A DNA stretch of 64,000 nucleotides, from NCBI RefSeq assembly GCF_025628885.1, contig NZ_JAOTIF010000025.1:1-64000 (forward strand). The letters are read 5' to 3'. Positions within the stretch are counted from its first letter, which is position 1, and each line of letters opens with the position of its first letter. Both the position numbers and the translations under genes were made by a program. Positions 38,025-47,372 of this stretch are shown piece by piece. Below the pieces are notes generated by a model. That model did not search any database, was not told the DNA's origin, and saw only the letters and a list, made by a program, of their open reading frames with translations. This DNA comes from Paraflavisolibacter caeni (GTDB lineage: Bacteria > Bacteroidota > Bacteroidia > Chitinophagales > Chitinophagaceae).

Positions 38025-39152
38025 ATGAAAAAAATAACAATAGCATTGGCTTTTATGGTGTTGGGAAGCATAAACTTCCTTTCTGCTCAAAGCCAGAGAT
38101 GGAAGAGTGGAATACTGGTGGATGAATTTATTTTTGAAAAAGCACCTTTCCCGGAAAGTCACGCAGCTACGATTGCATTGACACCAAAAGGGTTGATCGC
38201 TTCATGGTTTGGTGGTACCAAGGAAAGAAATCCCGACGTATGTATTTGGGTGAGCCGTAGGGTAAACAACAGGTGGACAGAACCTGTAAATGTTGCCAAC
38301 GGTATTGTCAATGATACTTTAAGATATGCATGCTGGAATCCTGTATTGTACCAGGTGCCGGGCGGTGACTTGTTATTGTTCTACAAAACCGGTCCTAAGG
38401 TATCTGCCTGGAAAGGATGGATGAAAACCTCAAAGGATGGTGGCATCACCTGGTCTGAAGCACAGGCGCTTCCGGAAGGTTTGATCGGGCCTGTGAAAAA
38501 CAAACCTGTGATGCTGAAAAACGAAAGGCTGTTAGCTCCCTCAAGCACAGAAGGTGATGGTTGGAAACTCCATTTCGAAGTTTCTGACGACAAAGGCAAA
38601 ACCTGGACGAAGATTGGCCCCATCAATGATGGTAAAACTTTGAATGCCATTCAGCCAAGTATATTGTTTCATAAAGGTGGTATTCTCCAGGTGTTGGCAA
38701 GAAGCAGGAACAGAGCCATCCTGGAATCCTGGTCTTATGACAACGGAAAAACCTGGACTCCATTATCCAAAACAAACCTGCCTAACAATAATTCAGGAAC
38801 TGATGCCGTGACTTTAAAAGACGGCAGGCAATTGCTGGTGTACAACCACGTATTGCCACCAGATACGTTGGCTAAAGGACCTCGCACTCCTTTGAATGTT
38901 TCTGTTTCTAAAGATGGTAAAAGATGGTATGCGGCATTAGTATTGGAGGATTCTCCGATCAGCCAGTATTCCTATCCTTCTGTGATCCAAACGCCTGATG
39001 GCATGGTTCATATTGTTTACACCTGGAGGAGACAAAAAATCAAGTATGTAAAGGTTGATCCTTCCAAACTGAAGTTAACAGAGATCAAAGATGGTGTATG
39101 GCCAGGAGGGAATCCTGTAAAGCCAATAGCTGGGAAAGCAGAAGAGGAATAA
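38025..39152 (+). CDS. Sialidase-fold (BNR/Asp-box) exo-enzyme-like protein
   Basis: The start used is the ATG at 38025 (375 residues), giving a clean signal peptide (MKKITIALAFMVLGSINFLS before AQ); an ATG at 38010 adds five residues. Four Asp-box-like motifs are visible: SKDGGITWSEA, SDDKGKTWTKIG, SYDNGKTWTPLS and SKDGKRWYAAL. Other conserved segments are SHAATIALTPKGLIASWFGG and YSYPSVIQTPDGMVHIVYTW. This family is usually annotated as exo-sialidase, but in pectin clusters it probably acts on another sugar acid. Substrate unknown. Confidence 0.75.
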   Translation: MKKITIALAFMVLGSINFLSAQSQRWKSGILVDEFIFEKAPFPESHAATIALTPKGLIASWFGGTKERNPDVCIWVSRRVNNRWTEPVNVANGIVNDTLRYACWNPVLYQVPGGDLLLFYKTGPKVSAWKGWMKTSKDGGITWSEAQALPEGLIGPVKNKPVMLKNERLLAPSSTEGDGWKLHFEVSDDKGKTWTKIGPINDGKTLNAIQPSILFHKGGILQVLARSRNRAILESWSYDNGKTWTPLSKTNLPNNNSGTDAVTLKDGRQLLVYNHVLPPDTLAKGPRTPLNVSVSKDGKRWYAALVLEDSPISQYSYPSVIQTPDGMVHIVYTWRRQKIKYVKVDPSKLKLTEIKDGVWPGGNPVKPIAGKAEEE

Positions 39153-39210
39153 TTTGTGAAGGTATCATTTCCTTCTTCCTATCTATTCATCCTTCATTTC
39201 TGGAGCATAC

Positions 39211-39276
39211 ATGGTGTATGGATGGTGTATAGATGAAGCATAGATGGTGTATGGATAGTGTATGGGGAGTGTATGA
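39211..39276 (+). repeat. 11-base tandem repeat array 1
   Basis: Six consecutive 11-base units run head to tail: ATGGTGTATGG, ATGGTGTATAG, ATGAAGCATAG, ATGGTGTATGG, ATAGTGTATGG and GGAGTGTATGA. They lie between two cluster genes. A related array on the opposite strand is at 54710. The 11-base period is close to one helical turn. The GTG-led extension of the next gene starts inside the array, which argues against that start. Confidence 0.85.
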
Positions 39277-39350
39277 AAATGGTTCCGGCGCAGTCAGGCC
39301 CAATTGAAAAATATAGTAGACTGCAGATGCTAAAAAATCATATATCTAAG

Positions 39351-40739
39351 ATGAAAAAATACTTATTAATCCTTTGTTTCTTTCTCCTTGGCAAGGCTGT
39401 GCTCTTTGCTCAGACTTCAGATGATGCATTTAAGAAGCCTTTGAAGGAAGTGATTGCAGATGTAGAGAAACAGTTTGATGTTAAAATCAGGTACCCGGAG
39501 GAATTGGTAGCTGGCCGTATGATTACCTATGCCGGTTGGCGGTTCAGAGCAGGTAATTTGGAAAAGACGTTGACTAACATTCTTTCGTCACAGGATCTCA
39601 CTTTTGCGCCGGATGGAGATAAGCGATATAAGATACAGGCTTTTCAATACCATTTAAAGACAGTTGAAGAAGGTAAACAGCAGTTGGAATACCTTGCTTC
39701 ACTGTACAGCAACCAGGTAGAATGGGAAAAGAGGAAAGATGAATTAAAAGCCTGCATGCTTTCTGCCTTGCATCTTTCGCCATTACCAGCTAAGCCTGCA
39801 TCACAACCTATCAGAACCCCAGTTCGCAAGATGGATGGTTATACAGTCGAAAATATTGCTTTTGAAGTTTTGCCAGGTGTGTACATCAATGGTTCACTTT
39901 ACAAGCCTACAAAGATCAAAGGGAAGATCCCTGTTATCCTGAACCCAGATGGACATTGGGGCGGTCACCGTTTCCGTCCGGATGCACAAATCCGTTGTGC
40001 TATGCAAGCTCGTATGGGAGCAATGGCAGTTAGTTTTGACCTTTTTGCATGGGGCGAATCTTTATTACAATTCAAGCCTGAAGATCACCGTAAAAGTCTT
40101 GCTCAGACAGTACAAGTGCTGAGTGGTATGCGTATTCTTGATTACCTGCTTTCTTTGAAAGAGGCTGATAAAAACAGAGTTGCTATCACAGGAGGTTCTG
40201 GTGGTGGCAGTCAGACTATGATGACAACAGCCATTGATGACAGGATTACATTGAGTGTTCCAGTTGTTATGCTTTCATCTTATCATAGTGGAGGTTGTCC
40301 TTGTGAAAGCGGTATGGGGGCACATCTTTGCGGAGGTGGTACTAACAACGTCGAAATTGCTGCTATGGCAGCCCCAAGACCGCAACTGGTGATTTCTGAT
40401 GGTAAAGACTGGACACAGAATGTTCCGAAAAATGAGTTTCCTTTCCTTCAAAGAGTTTATGGATTTTATGGCAAACAGGATATGGTAAAAAACGTACACC
40501 TTCCTGAGGAAGGACATGATTATGGATTGTCCAAGCGCCTGGTTTTATATGAATTCCTGGCACAATACCTTGGATTGAACATTAATGCCGTTAAAGATCA
40601 AAATGGTAAAATAGATGAGTCGAAGGTGACCATTGAGAAAGAAAGTGATATGTATGTATTTGGGGAGAAGGGAGAGCGGTTACCTGCAAATGCTATTAAA
40701 GGGTATGAGGCGTTGCAAAAATTAATTGAACAGAAATAA
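39351..40739 (+). CDS. STN-like domain fused to alpha/beta-hydrolase (acetyl esterase-like)
   Basis: The start used is the ATG at 39351 (462 residues), which gives the signal peptide MKKYLLILCFFLLGKAVLFA. A GTG-led version from 39258 begins inside the tandem repeat. Residues about 22-100 resemble an STN/secretin-type domain (LKEVIADVEKQFDVKIRYP, then GWRFRAGNLEKTLTNILSSQ). The C-terminal part is an alpha/beta hydrolase with nucleophile motif ITGGSGGGSQT, SDGKDWT for the acid, and EEGHDYG for the His. NPDGHWGGHRFRPDAQIR is a family-like oxyanion segment. It may deacetylate pectic sugars. The fusion is unusual. Confidence 0.75.
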   Translation: MKKYLLILCFFLLGKAVLFAQTSDDAFKKPLKEVIADVEKQFDVKIRYPEELVAGRMITYAGWRFRAGNLEKTLTNILSSQDLTFAPDGDKRYKIQAFQYHLKTVEEGKQQLEYLASLYSNQVEWEKRKDELKACMLSALHLSPLPAKPASQPIRTPVRKMDGYTVENIAFEVLPGVYINGSLYKPTKIKGKIPVILNPDGHWGGHRFRPDAQIRCAMQARMGAMAVSFDLFAWGESLLQFKPEDHRKSLAQTVQVLSGMRILDYLLSLKEADKNRVAITGGSGGGSQTMMTTAIDDRITLSVPVVMLSSYHSGGCPCESGMGAHLCGGGTNNVEIAAMAAPRPQLVISDGKDWTQNVPKNEFPFLQRVYGFYGKQDMVKNVHLPEEGHDYGLSKRLVLYEFLAQYLGLNINAVKDQNGKIDESKVTIEKESDMYVFGEKGERLPANAIKGYEALQKLIEQK

Positions 40740-40751
40740 CTGCCCAGCACG

Positions 40752-40777
40752 CCCCCAGTCCGCCTAAGGCGGAGAGC
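40752..40777. repeat. REP-like palindromic repeat, copy 2
   Basis: CCCCCAGTCCGCC is followed by TAAGGCGGAGAGC. The TCCGCC/GGCGGA core is a perfect inverted repeat. It lies 12 bases after the esterase stop and differs by one base from copy 1 at 37895. Confidence 0.8.
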
Positions 40778-40856
40778 ATCAGCTCACAGGAACATTTGTT
40801 TTGAACTTTTTAAACAGAGCGTATAACAGTATTTTTAAAATTTATCTATAAAGATC

Positions 40857-41822
40857 ATGAAAGAGAAAAATAGAGGGTTGAGTATGGTTGAAAATTCTTT
40901 TTCAAGGAGGAAGTTTCTTTCATCGGCAGCATTGGTAGCCACAGGATTAGTTGTAGCCAGGAACTTTTCATGGGCATCAGCTTTTAGTAATAGATTGGAG
41001 GCTTTTCCTGCTGCTCCCACTGTGCAACGTTACAAGATCGCTGTTGTTGACTTGATGATCTTAAAAAGGCAAAAATTGAGTGCGTTTCAATTGACAAAAG
41101 AGTTAGGTGCAGATGGAGTAGAAGTTGATATGGGTGGTCTTGGTAATCGAGAGACCTTTGATAATAAATTGTCTGATCCGGTTACCCGCCAACAATTCTT
41201 AGATAAGGCTAAAGAATTGAACCTGGAGATCTGTTCCCTGGCTATGACCGGATTTTATGCCCAGTCCTTTGCTACGAGGCCAACGTACAACCGGATGATC
41301 CAGGATTGTATTGAGACTATGAAAGCCATGAATGTAAAAGTGGCGTTTTTGCCACTAGGCATACAAGGAGATTTAAAGAAGAATCCTGAATTGCGACCGG
41401 CAATTGTGGAGCGACTGAAGGTTGCTGGTAAAATGGCTGAAGAAGCAGGTGTTGTGATTGGTATCGAAACGTCTTTAAGTGCAAAAGAAGAAGTTCAATT
41501 ATTAAAAGAAATTGGATCTCCTGCCATTAAAATTTACTTTAACTTTTCTAACCCACTGAAGGAAGGAAGAGACCTTTGCAAGGAGTTACGTATCTTAGGA
41601 CGGGAACGTATCTGCCAGATTCATTGTACCGATGAAGATGGTGTTTGGTTGCAGAACAACACCAGACTAGATATGAAGAAAGTGAAGAAAACCTTAGATA
41701 AAATGAAGTGGCGTGGTTGGTTGGTTATTGAACGTTCACGTGATGCAAAAGAGCCAACGAATGTAAGGAAGAACTTTAGTGCGAATACAGCTTACATGAA
41801 ATCCATTTTTCAATCTGCATAA
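40857..41822 (+). CDS. Xylose-isomerase-like TIM-barrel protein, Tat-type signal
   Basis: The product has 321 residues. The N-terminus carries SFSRRKFLSSAALVATGLVV, a twin-arginine signal (RRKFL), so it is probably exported folded. The barrel has ELGADGVEVDMGGLG, NLEICSLAMTGFYAQ, EEAGVVIGIETSLSAKE and RICQIHCTDEDGVW, typical of sugar-phosphate isomerase/epimerase-like proteins (AP-endonuclease 2 fold). The Glu/Asp/His metal ligands are plausible. It may epimerise or isomerise a free sugar in the periplasm. The substrate is not known. Confidence 0.78.
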   Translation: MKEKNRGLSMVENSFSRRKFLSSAALVATGLVVARNFSWASAFSNRLEAFPAAPTVQRYKIAVVDLMILKRQKLSAFQLTKELGADGVEVDMGGLGNRETFDNKLSDPVTRQQFLDKAKELNLEICSLAMTGFYAQSFATRPTYNRMIQDCIETMKAMNVKVAFLPLGIQGDLKKNPELRPAIVERLKVAGKMAEEAGVVIGIETSLSAKEEVQLLKEIGSPAIKIYFNFSNPLKEGRDLCKELRILGRERICQIHCTDEDGVWLQNNTRLDMKKVKKTLDKMKWRGWLVIERSRDAKEPTNVRKNFSANTAYMKSIFQSA

Positions 41823-41831
41823 ATTATCCAG

Positions 41832-43751
41832 ATGGTTATTTGTAAACGATTGATTGTCGTATCACTGGCTTCTATTATTTCTCTATTCTCTGACATTGCT
41901 ATTGCATCGGACATATATGTAGCACCTGGTGGTGTGGACACTAATCCCGGAAGTGTTCAGCAGCCTAAGGCCACTTTGGCTGCAGCTTTACGCCAGGCAA
42001 GAGAATTACGCCGGCTTAATGATCCTTCAATAAAAGATGGCATACGAATTATTGTAAAAGGTGGTACTTATTTTCTTAATGAATCTCTCTTTATTAGACC
42101 AGAAGATTCCGGAACTGAGAACAGTCCAACGATTATTGAAGCCGCACAAGGAGAAAGTCCAGTACTCAGCGGTGGAGTAAAAGTTAGTGGATGGAAAAAA
42201 GTATCTTCTGTTCCGGGATTACCTGTTTCAGCTCAGGGCAAAGTGTGGATGGCTGATATGCCAATGTTTGAGGGACGACCATTGGAATTTCGTCAGCTTT
42301 GGGTTAATGGACAGAAAGCCATTCGAGCAAAGGATACCTATGGCGATAGCATGAACCGGATCCTTTCCTGGAATCACCAAACAGAAAGCTGCTGGATACC
42401 GAAGCCAAAAGCAGGCGACCTATCATCCGCGGAAGGATTGGAAATGTTTATTCATCAGTGGTGGGCCATTGCCAATTTAAGAGTGAAGTCGGTGAACGTA
42501 CAAGGAGACAGCGCGCAGCTTACTTTTTACCAGCCTGAGGGCCGCGTACAATCAGAACATCCCTGGCCCGCACCCTGGATCTCTAAAAAGACGGGTAATT
42601 CTGCATTTTACTTAACCAATGCCATCCAATTTTTAGATAGTCCCGGTGAATGGTATTTAGACCAAAGGGCCCGTAAGGTTTATTATTGGCCTCGAAACAA
42701 TGAAAACATAAGCAATGCCAATGTGATTGCTCCGGCTTTAGAAACATTGGTAAGGGTAGAAGGCTCGATCGACCGTCCTGTGTCGCATTTCTATTTCAAG
42801 GGCATTTCTTTTCAAAATGCTACCTGGTTGCGTCCTTCCAAAGAAGGGCATGTGCCTCACCAGGCTGGTATGTATATGCTGGATGCCTATAAGCTGAAAA
42901 TACCGGGCACTCCAGATAAGAAAGGTCTGGAGAACCAGGCATGGGTAGGGAGGCCAGCAGCCGCAGTAGTAGTGAAATTTTCCAATCATACAGGCTTTGA
43001 ATCCTGCCGCTTTGAGCACCTTGCTTCTACAGGATTGGATTATGAAAGAGGCAACCATGCAGATGAAATCAAAGGCAATCTATTCAGGGATATTGGTGGC
43101 ACAGCTATACTAATAGGAGTTTTCTCTGACGAAGGTATAGAAGCGCATCTTCCTTATAATCCTGCAGATGAAAGAGACGTAAGCACCAATACATATATCT
43201 CGAATAACTTGATTACCAATGTTACCAATGAGGATTGGGGATGCGTTGGTATCGGGGCTGGTTATGTTAAAGGAATCCGTATAGAACATAATGAGATCTA
43301 CAATGTTTCCTACACTGGAATCAGTATGGGATGGGGGTGGACCAGGACTATTAATGTCATGCGAAGCAACTCTATTATTGCCAACAGCATTCATCATTAT
43401 GCAAAACACATGTACGATGTAGCAGGAATTTATACCTTATCTGCTCAACCAGGTTCCCTGATACAGTATAACTACATTGACAGTATTTACAAGGCGCCTT
43501 ATGCTCATGATCCCAACCATTGGTTCTACCTCTATACGGATGAAGGCTCTTCCTACATTACTGTAAAAGATAACTGGTGTCCGGCTGAAAAGTTCCTTCA
43601 GAATGCTAATGGGCCTGGGAATACCTGGGAAAACAATGGTCCCAAGGTTGCGGATAGCATCAAGAATGCTGCTGGTATACAAGCGAAGTACCAGTACCTT
43701 TTAAAGGAAAAAGAACATGGAAAGACAGCCTGGCCTATTAACCAAATGTAA
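41832..43751 (+). CDS. GH141-like right-handed beta-helix hydrolase
   Basis: The product has 639 residues with an N-terminal signal (VVSLASIISLFSDIAIASD). DIYVAPGGVDTNPGSVQQPK is the common start of secreted parallel beta-helix proteins. GPENSPTIIEAAQG-type sequence and WVNGQKAIRAKD follow. The C-terminal half is helix repeats (HTGFESCRFEHLASTGLDYE, YISNNLITNVTNEDWGCVGI, GISMGWGWTR, KHMYDVAGIYTLSAQPGSLI). The GH141 family includes an alpha-L-fucosidase active on RG-II and a xylanase. It starts 9 bases after the previous gene. Family assignment is from memory and moderately certain. Confidence 0.72.
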   Translation: MVICKRLIVVSLASIISLFSDIAIASDIYVAPGGVDTNPGSVQQPKATLAAALRQARELRRLNDPSIKDGIRIIVKGGTYFLNESLFIRPEDSGTENSPTIIEAAQGESPVLSGGVKVSGWKKVSSVPGLPVSAQGKVWMADMPMFEGRPLEFRQLWVNGQKAIRAKDTYGDSMNRILSWNHQTESCWIPKPKAGDLSSAEGLEMFIHQWWAIANLRVKSVNVQGDSAQLTFYQPEGRVQSEHPWPAPWISKKTGNSAFYLTNAIQFLDSPGEWYLDQRARKVYYWPRNNENISNANVIAPALETLVRVEGSIDRPVSHFYFKGISFQNATWLRPSKEGHVPHQAGMYMLDAYKLKIPGTPDKKGLENQAWVGRPAAAVVVKFSNHTGFESCRFEHLASTGLDYERGNHADEIKGNLFRDIGGTAILIGVFSDEGIEAHLPYNPADERDVSTNTYISNNLITNVTNEDWGCVGIGAGYVKGIRIEHNEIYNVSYTGISMGWGWTRTINVMRSNSIIANSIHHYAKHMYDVAGIYTLSAQPGSLIQYNYIDSIYKAPYAHDPNHWFYLYTDEGSSYITVKDNWCPAEKFLQNANGPGNTWENNGPKVADSIKNAAGIQAKYQYLLKEKEHGKTAWPINQM

Positions 43752-43760
43752 ATGTGTATC

Positions 43761-44492
43761 ATGAAAGCAAATGTGTTTTTTGGAATTGTTTTCCTGATTG
43801 TTTCATGTTTGGGCTCTTGTGTTAGCCGTGAGGCTCATGCAGTTCAAAATGTTACATTTAAAGATACTGCAAGCATTGTGAAGGGAAGTTCCTTTATCAT
43901 TGAATTGGTTGAAAAGCCTTGGGTTAAAGTAGATCTTTCAAAATTAAGGGCAATATGTGAGGAGAATGGTTTGCAACATCCCAATATTCATCAATGGAAG
44001 GATCATTTTGTAGTATTTGATACAGCTTCATATGCAGCAGGTTTGGAAAGTAAAATAAGTACAGCCTTTCAAGGTGCAGTTGTAAAGACATACAGGAATC
44101 CATTTTATGAATTTAACAGGTCGCACTGCGGGAATGATCCTGTTGCCAAGGTGTGGGATCATGTAATATTAACAGCAAACCTGGTAGAAGATACAGTGCT
44201 ACAGAAGGAATACATGGATTATCATGCTACCCAGTTTCAAAAGTGGCCGGAAGTATCCAAAGGATTTTGTAATGCTAATTTCCAGCAGCTTTTAGTTTTT
44301 AGAAATGGAAGGCAGTTGATGTTGGTCATAAGTATTCCTAAGGGAAGCAGTTTAGATGAACTGAATCCAAAGACTACAGAGAATAACCCAAGGGTTGATG
44401 ATTGGAATGCACTCATGAAAAAATACCAGGAAGGAATTGAAGGGACAAAGCCGGGAGAGGTGTGGGTGTTTTTGGAGGAAGTAGGCAAATAG
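43761..44492 (+). CDS. L-rhamnose mutarotase-like lipoprotein with extra N-terminal half
   Basis: The start is the ATG at 43761; an ATG nine bases earlier is also possible. About 243 residues are predicted. The lipobox LGSC places the lipidated Cys near position 19. The C-terminal 105 residues match the rhamnose mutarotase (RhaM/DUF718) dimeric alpha/beta barrel: VWDHVILTANLVEDT, KEYMDYHATQFQKWPEVSKG, QQLLVFRNGRQLMLVISIP, NPRVDDWNALMKKYQEG. The first half (SSFIIELVEKPWVKVDLSKL, HFVVFDTASYAAGLESKIST) looks like a second, diverged barrel. Cytoplasmic RhaM is about 105 residues, so this is a two-barrel exported version. It may speed anomer exchange at the cell surface. Confidence 0.7.
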   Translation: MKANVFFGIVFLIVSCLGSCVSREAHAVQNVTFKDTASIVKGSSFIIELVEKPWVKVDLSKLRAICEENGLQHPNIHQWKDHFVVFDTASYAAGLESKISTAFQGAVVKTYRNPFYEFNRSHCGNDPVAKVWDHVILTANLVEDTVLQKEYMDYHATQFQKWPEVSKGFCNANFQQLLVFRNGRQLMLVISIPKGSSLDELNPKTTENNPRVDDWNALMKKYQEGIEGTKPGEVWVFLEEVGK

Positions 44493-44537
44493 GAAAGGAT
44501 TGAAACTTTATTTCATCATTATTTATAATTGAAACCG

Positions 44538-45653
44538 ATGCAACGATTAGGCATTTTAGGGTTGGGGGAAGGCAGGAGTACCATGTCTGCTGCCTTGCAA
44601 AGTAAAAAATGGGAACTGAAGAAAATTTGCGATGTAAAGGCGGAATTATGTCACCAGCGAGCAAAAGAGTTTGATTTTCATCAGTATACAAATAGTTACC
44701 AGGAATTGTTGGATGATCCTGAAATTGATGTCATTGCTATATATACTCCCGATCATTTACATGCGGAACATGTGAAACTAGCCTTACAGCATGGAAAACA
44801 TGTGGTGTGTACAAAGCCATTTATTGATGATTTGTCAAAAGCAGCCGAACTGCTGCGGCTCAGTGAACAAACAGGAAAGAAGGTATTTATAGGACAAAGC
44901 TCCCGTTTCTTTGAGCCTGCAAAAAGGCAAAGGGCTGATTTTGAAGCTGGTATCATAGGAGACTTGATTACTATTGAAGCCTACTATCACGCTGATCACC
45001 GATGGTTTTTAGAGAAGGGGTGGGCATTGCAAGAATCATTTAAATGGTTGTATGGAGGACTCAGTCATCCTGCAGATTTCATAAGGTGGTATTTGCCCAA
45101 TATTGAAGAAGTGATGGGATATGGAATGATCAGCAGTAATGGTAAAAATGCTGGATTAAAAAATGAAGATACCATGCATTTCATTTTTAAAGCGACAGAT
45201 GGGAGGATTGCAAGGGTAAGTGGAGCTTATACGGGGCCCACTCAACCTGCGGCCAGAGATAGTGGTATGAGCACCATACTGAGATGTACTGAAGGTGCCA
45301 GCCAGGCAGATTACCATGAATTGCGGTACTCTGTTACGACCAATACTGGCGAAGAAAAGATCATTCATTGGGGGGATGCTTACCTGAAACATTATTTCAG
45401 GTTTGAGGGACAAAGTCATCATGCTGGTGAATACCAGAACTACCTTGAATATTTTGCAGATTCCATTGAACAAGGATTTACAGCATATCCTGATATCAAG
45501 GAAGGTATAGGAACAGTTGCCCTTCTTCAAGCAATGGATAAAAGCTTATCTACAGGAATGCCTGTTAAAATTGTTGATGTATTAAAGGAACATGGATTAG
45601 AGGAATTGATTTACTCAAATGAGCGGTCATTGGCCGGGGTGAATGAAAGGTGA
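44538..45653 (+). CDS. Gfo/Idh/MocA-family oxidoreductase
   Basis: The start used is the ATG at 44538 (371 residues); a TTG nine bases earlier is possible. The Rossmann motif RLGILGLGEGRST is at the N-terminus, followed by DVIAIYTPDHLHAEHVKLAL and GKHVVCTKPF. The usual EKP motif reads TKP here, an odd change at a position normally important for catalysis. The C-terminal GFO domain includes WFLEKGWALQESFKWLYGGL and SHPADFIRWY. It has no signal peptide, so it acts in the cytoplasm, perhaps on a sugar lactone or acid imported by the next gene. Confidence 0.85.
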   Translation: MQRLGILGLGEGRSTMSAALQSKKWELKKICDVKAELCHQRAKEFDFHQYTNSYQELLDDPEIDVIAIYTPDHLHAEHVKLALQHGKHVVCTKPFIDDLSKAAELLRLSEQTGKKVFIGQSSRFFEPAKRQRADFEAGIIGDLITIEAYYHADHRWFLEKGWALQESFKWLYGGLSHPADFIRWYLPNIEEVMGYGMISSNGKNAGLKNEDTMHFIFKATDGRIARVSGAYTGPTQPAARDSGMSTILRCTEGASQADYHELRYSVTTNTGEEKIIHWGDAYLKHYFRFEGQSHHAGEYQNYLEYFADSIEQGFTAYPDIKEGIGTVALLQAMDKSLSTGMPVKIVDVLKEHGLEELIYSNERSLAGVNER

Positions 45654-45700
45654 TGACTGATAAAACTTAATAACGCTTAAAGAAACGAACGATAATTGCC

Positions 45701-47293
45701 ATGGGGAATAACATCATTGAACGACTAACCACGTTAGATTACCTAATTGTCATTGCTTATCTAATTATTTTATTGGTGATTGGTTACAGAGCAAGTTTTT
45801 CACAGAAGAAGAAAACAGGTGAATCGCTTTTCCTTGCGAATAAATCCCTGGGATGGCCAAGTATTGGGTTCAATATGTGGGGCACCAATGTAGGACCTTC
45901 CATGCTTCTAGCTTTTGCCAGTATTGGGTATAGTACAGGAATTGTAGCAGTCAATTTTGATTGGTATGCTTTTGTGTTCCTGTTTTTGCTGGCCATGGTA
46001 TTTGCGCCACGTTACCTTTCCGCTAATGTGACCACCATGCCTGAGTTTATGGGGAATCGTTATGGAGATTCTACCCAGAACATCCTTGCCTGGTATGCCC
46101 TGATCAAGATACAGATCTCCTGGCTTTCCCTTGGCTTGTTTGCTGGTGGATTCTTAGTGCGTCAAATATTAGGTATTCCCATGTGGCAATCTGTTATTGC
46201 TTTGGTGTCGTTTGCTGGCTTGTTTGCATTTGCAGGAGGCTTAAAAGCAATAGCAAAAGTGAATGTTTTCCAAATGATCCTGTTGATTATTGTTTCTTTA
46301 ACGCTCACCATTATGGGCGTGCAAAAGGTCGGGGGATTGTCTGAGGTTTACAGCAGTGTACCAGGTCATTATTGGAATTTGATACACCCAGCGAGTGATA
46401 CTAAATATCCCTGGTATGCGATTCTTCTTGGATACCCGGTGTCTGCTGTGGCTTTCTTCTGCACAGACCAGGCGATGGTGCAATCAGTGCTGGGCGCCCG
46501 TAACCTGGAGAATGGTCAACTAGGTGTCAATTTTATCGGGTGGCTTAAGATATTGTCCCTGCCTCTTTTTATTCTTACTGGTATTTTGTGCTATATTCTT
46601 TTCCCAGGCTTAAAAGACCCCAGTGAGGCTTATATGACAATGGTTACTAATCTTTTTCCTGCAGGGATGAACGGGTTGGTGATTGTTGTGTTGATCGCTG
46701 TTTTGGTGGGAACAATCGGATCATCACTTAATTCATTAAGCACGGTTTTTACCATGGATGTATATGCCAAGAAGATCAATCCGAATGCAACCAATGAAGA
46801 GATCATTAAAGTTGGGCGAATGACTGTTGTGGCGGGTTGTTTGTTTGCCATTATGATGGCTATAGCTATTGACAGTATTAAAGGGTTGAATCTTTTTGAT
46901 GTGTTCCAGTCGATACTTGGTTTTATAGCTCCGCCACTTTCGGTTGTCTTTCTTTTGAGTGTATTCTGGAAGAGAACAACCAGAAGAGCCGTAAACCTGA
47001 TACTGTCTGCCGGATCGGCTTTTAGCTTGGGGATAGGTGTATTATACTTGTGGGTATTTACACCAGATCAATATGATTTCTGGCCACATTACCTGCTTTT
47101 ATCTTTTTACATATTCGTCGTTTTATTACTGGTTGCAGTGATCACTTCTTTGCTTGATCCTTCGCCAGTTGTAACGGATCATTCTAAACATGGTGGTAGT
47201 GGATTGCCAAAGCCAACAAAGCGTGTATGGATAGCATGGGTATTATTGATCATTACCATGGTTGGCCTGTATTTAGTTTTCAATGGTCATTAA
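45701..47293 (+). CDS. Sodium/solute symporter (SSS family), third copy
   Basis: The product has 530 residues and about 13 helices. Family motifs are LFLANKSLGWPSIGFNMWGT near 44-63, TNVGPSMLLAFASIGYSTG, GGLKAIAKVNVFQM near 180, SAVAFFCTDQAMVQSVLGA and GTIGSSLNSLSTVFTMDVYA. It is placed between an oxidoreductase and a rhamnosidase. It probably imports the monosaccharide released by the cluster, such as rhamnose or another sugar. Sequence alone does not set the substrate. Confidence 0.9.
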   Translation: MGNNIIERLTTLDYLIVIAYLIILLVIGYRASFSQKKKTGESLFLANKSLGWPSIGFNMWGTNVGPSMLLAFASIGYSTGIVAVNFDWYAFVFLFLLAMVFAPRYLSANVTTMPEFMGNRYGDSTQNILAWYALIKIQISWLSLGLFAGGFLVRQILGIPMWQSVIALVSFAGLFAFAGGLKAIAKVNVFQMILLIIVSLTLTIMGVQKVGGLSEVYSSVPGHYWNLIHPASDTKYPWYAILLGYPVSAVAFFCTDQAMVQSVLGARNLENGQLGVNFIGWLKILSLPLFILTGILCYILFPGLKDPSEAYMTMVTNLFPAGMNGLVIVVLIAVLVGTIGSSLNSLSTVFTMDVYAKKINPNATNEEIIKVGRMTVVAGCLFAIMMAIAIDSIKGLNLFDVFQSILGFIAPPLSVVFLLSVFWKRTTRRAVNLILSAGSAFSLGIGVLYLWVFTPDQYDFWPHYLLLSFYIFVVLLLVAVITSLLDPSPVVTDHSKHGGSGLPKPTKRVWIAWVLLIITMVGLYLVFNGH

Positions 47294-47372
47294 GAAGAAA
47301 GCAATAAGGAAAAGTTGAGAGATTCAGCAATTGAAAAATATTAAAGAAGCATATAATCAATTATAAACGCTC

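Noticed and set aside
39258-39350. GTG-led N-terminal extension of the STN-esterase
   Set aside because: It starts inside the 11-base tandem repeat and precedes a clean signal peptide at 39351.
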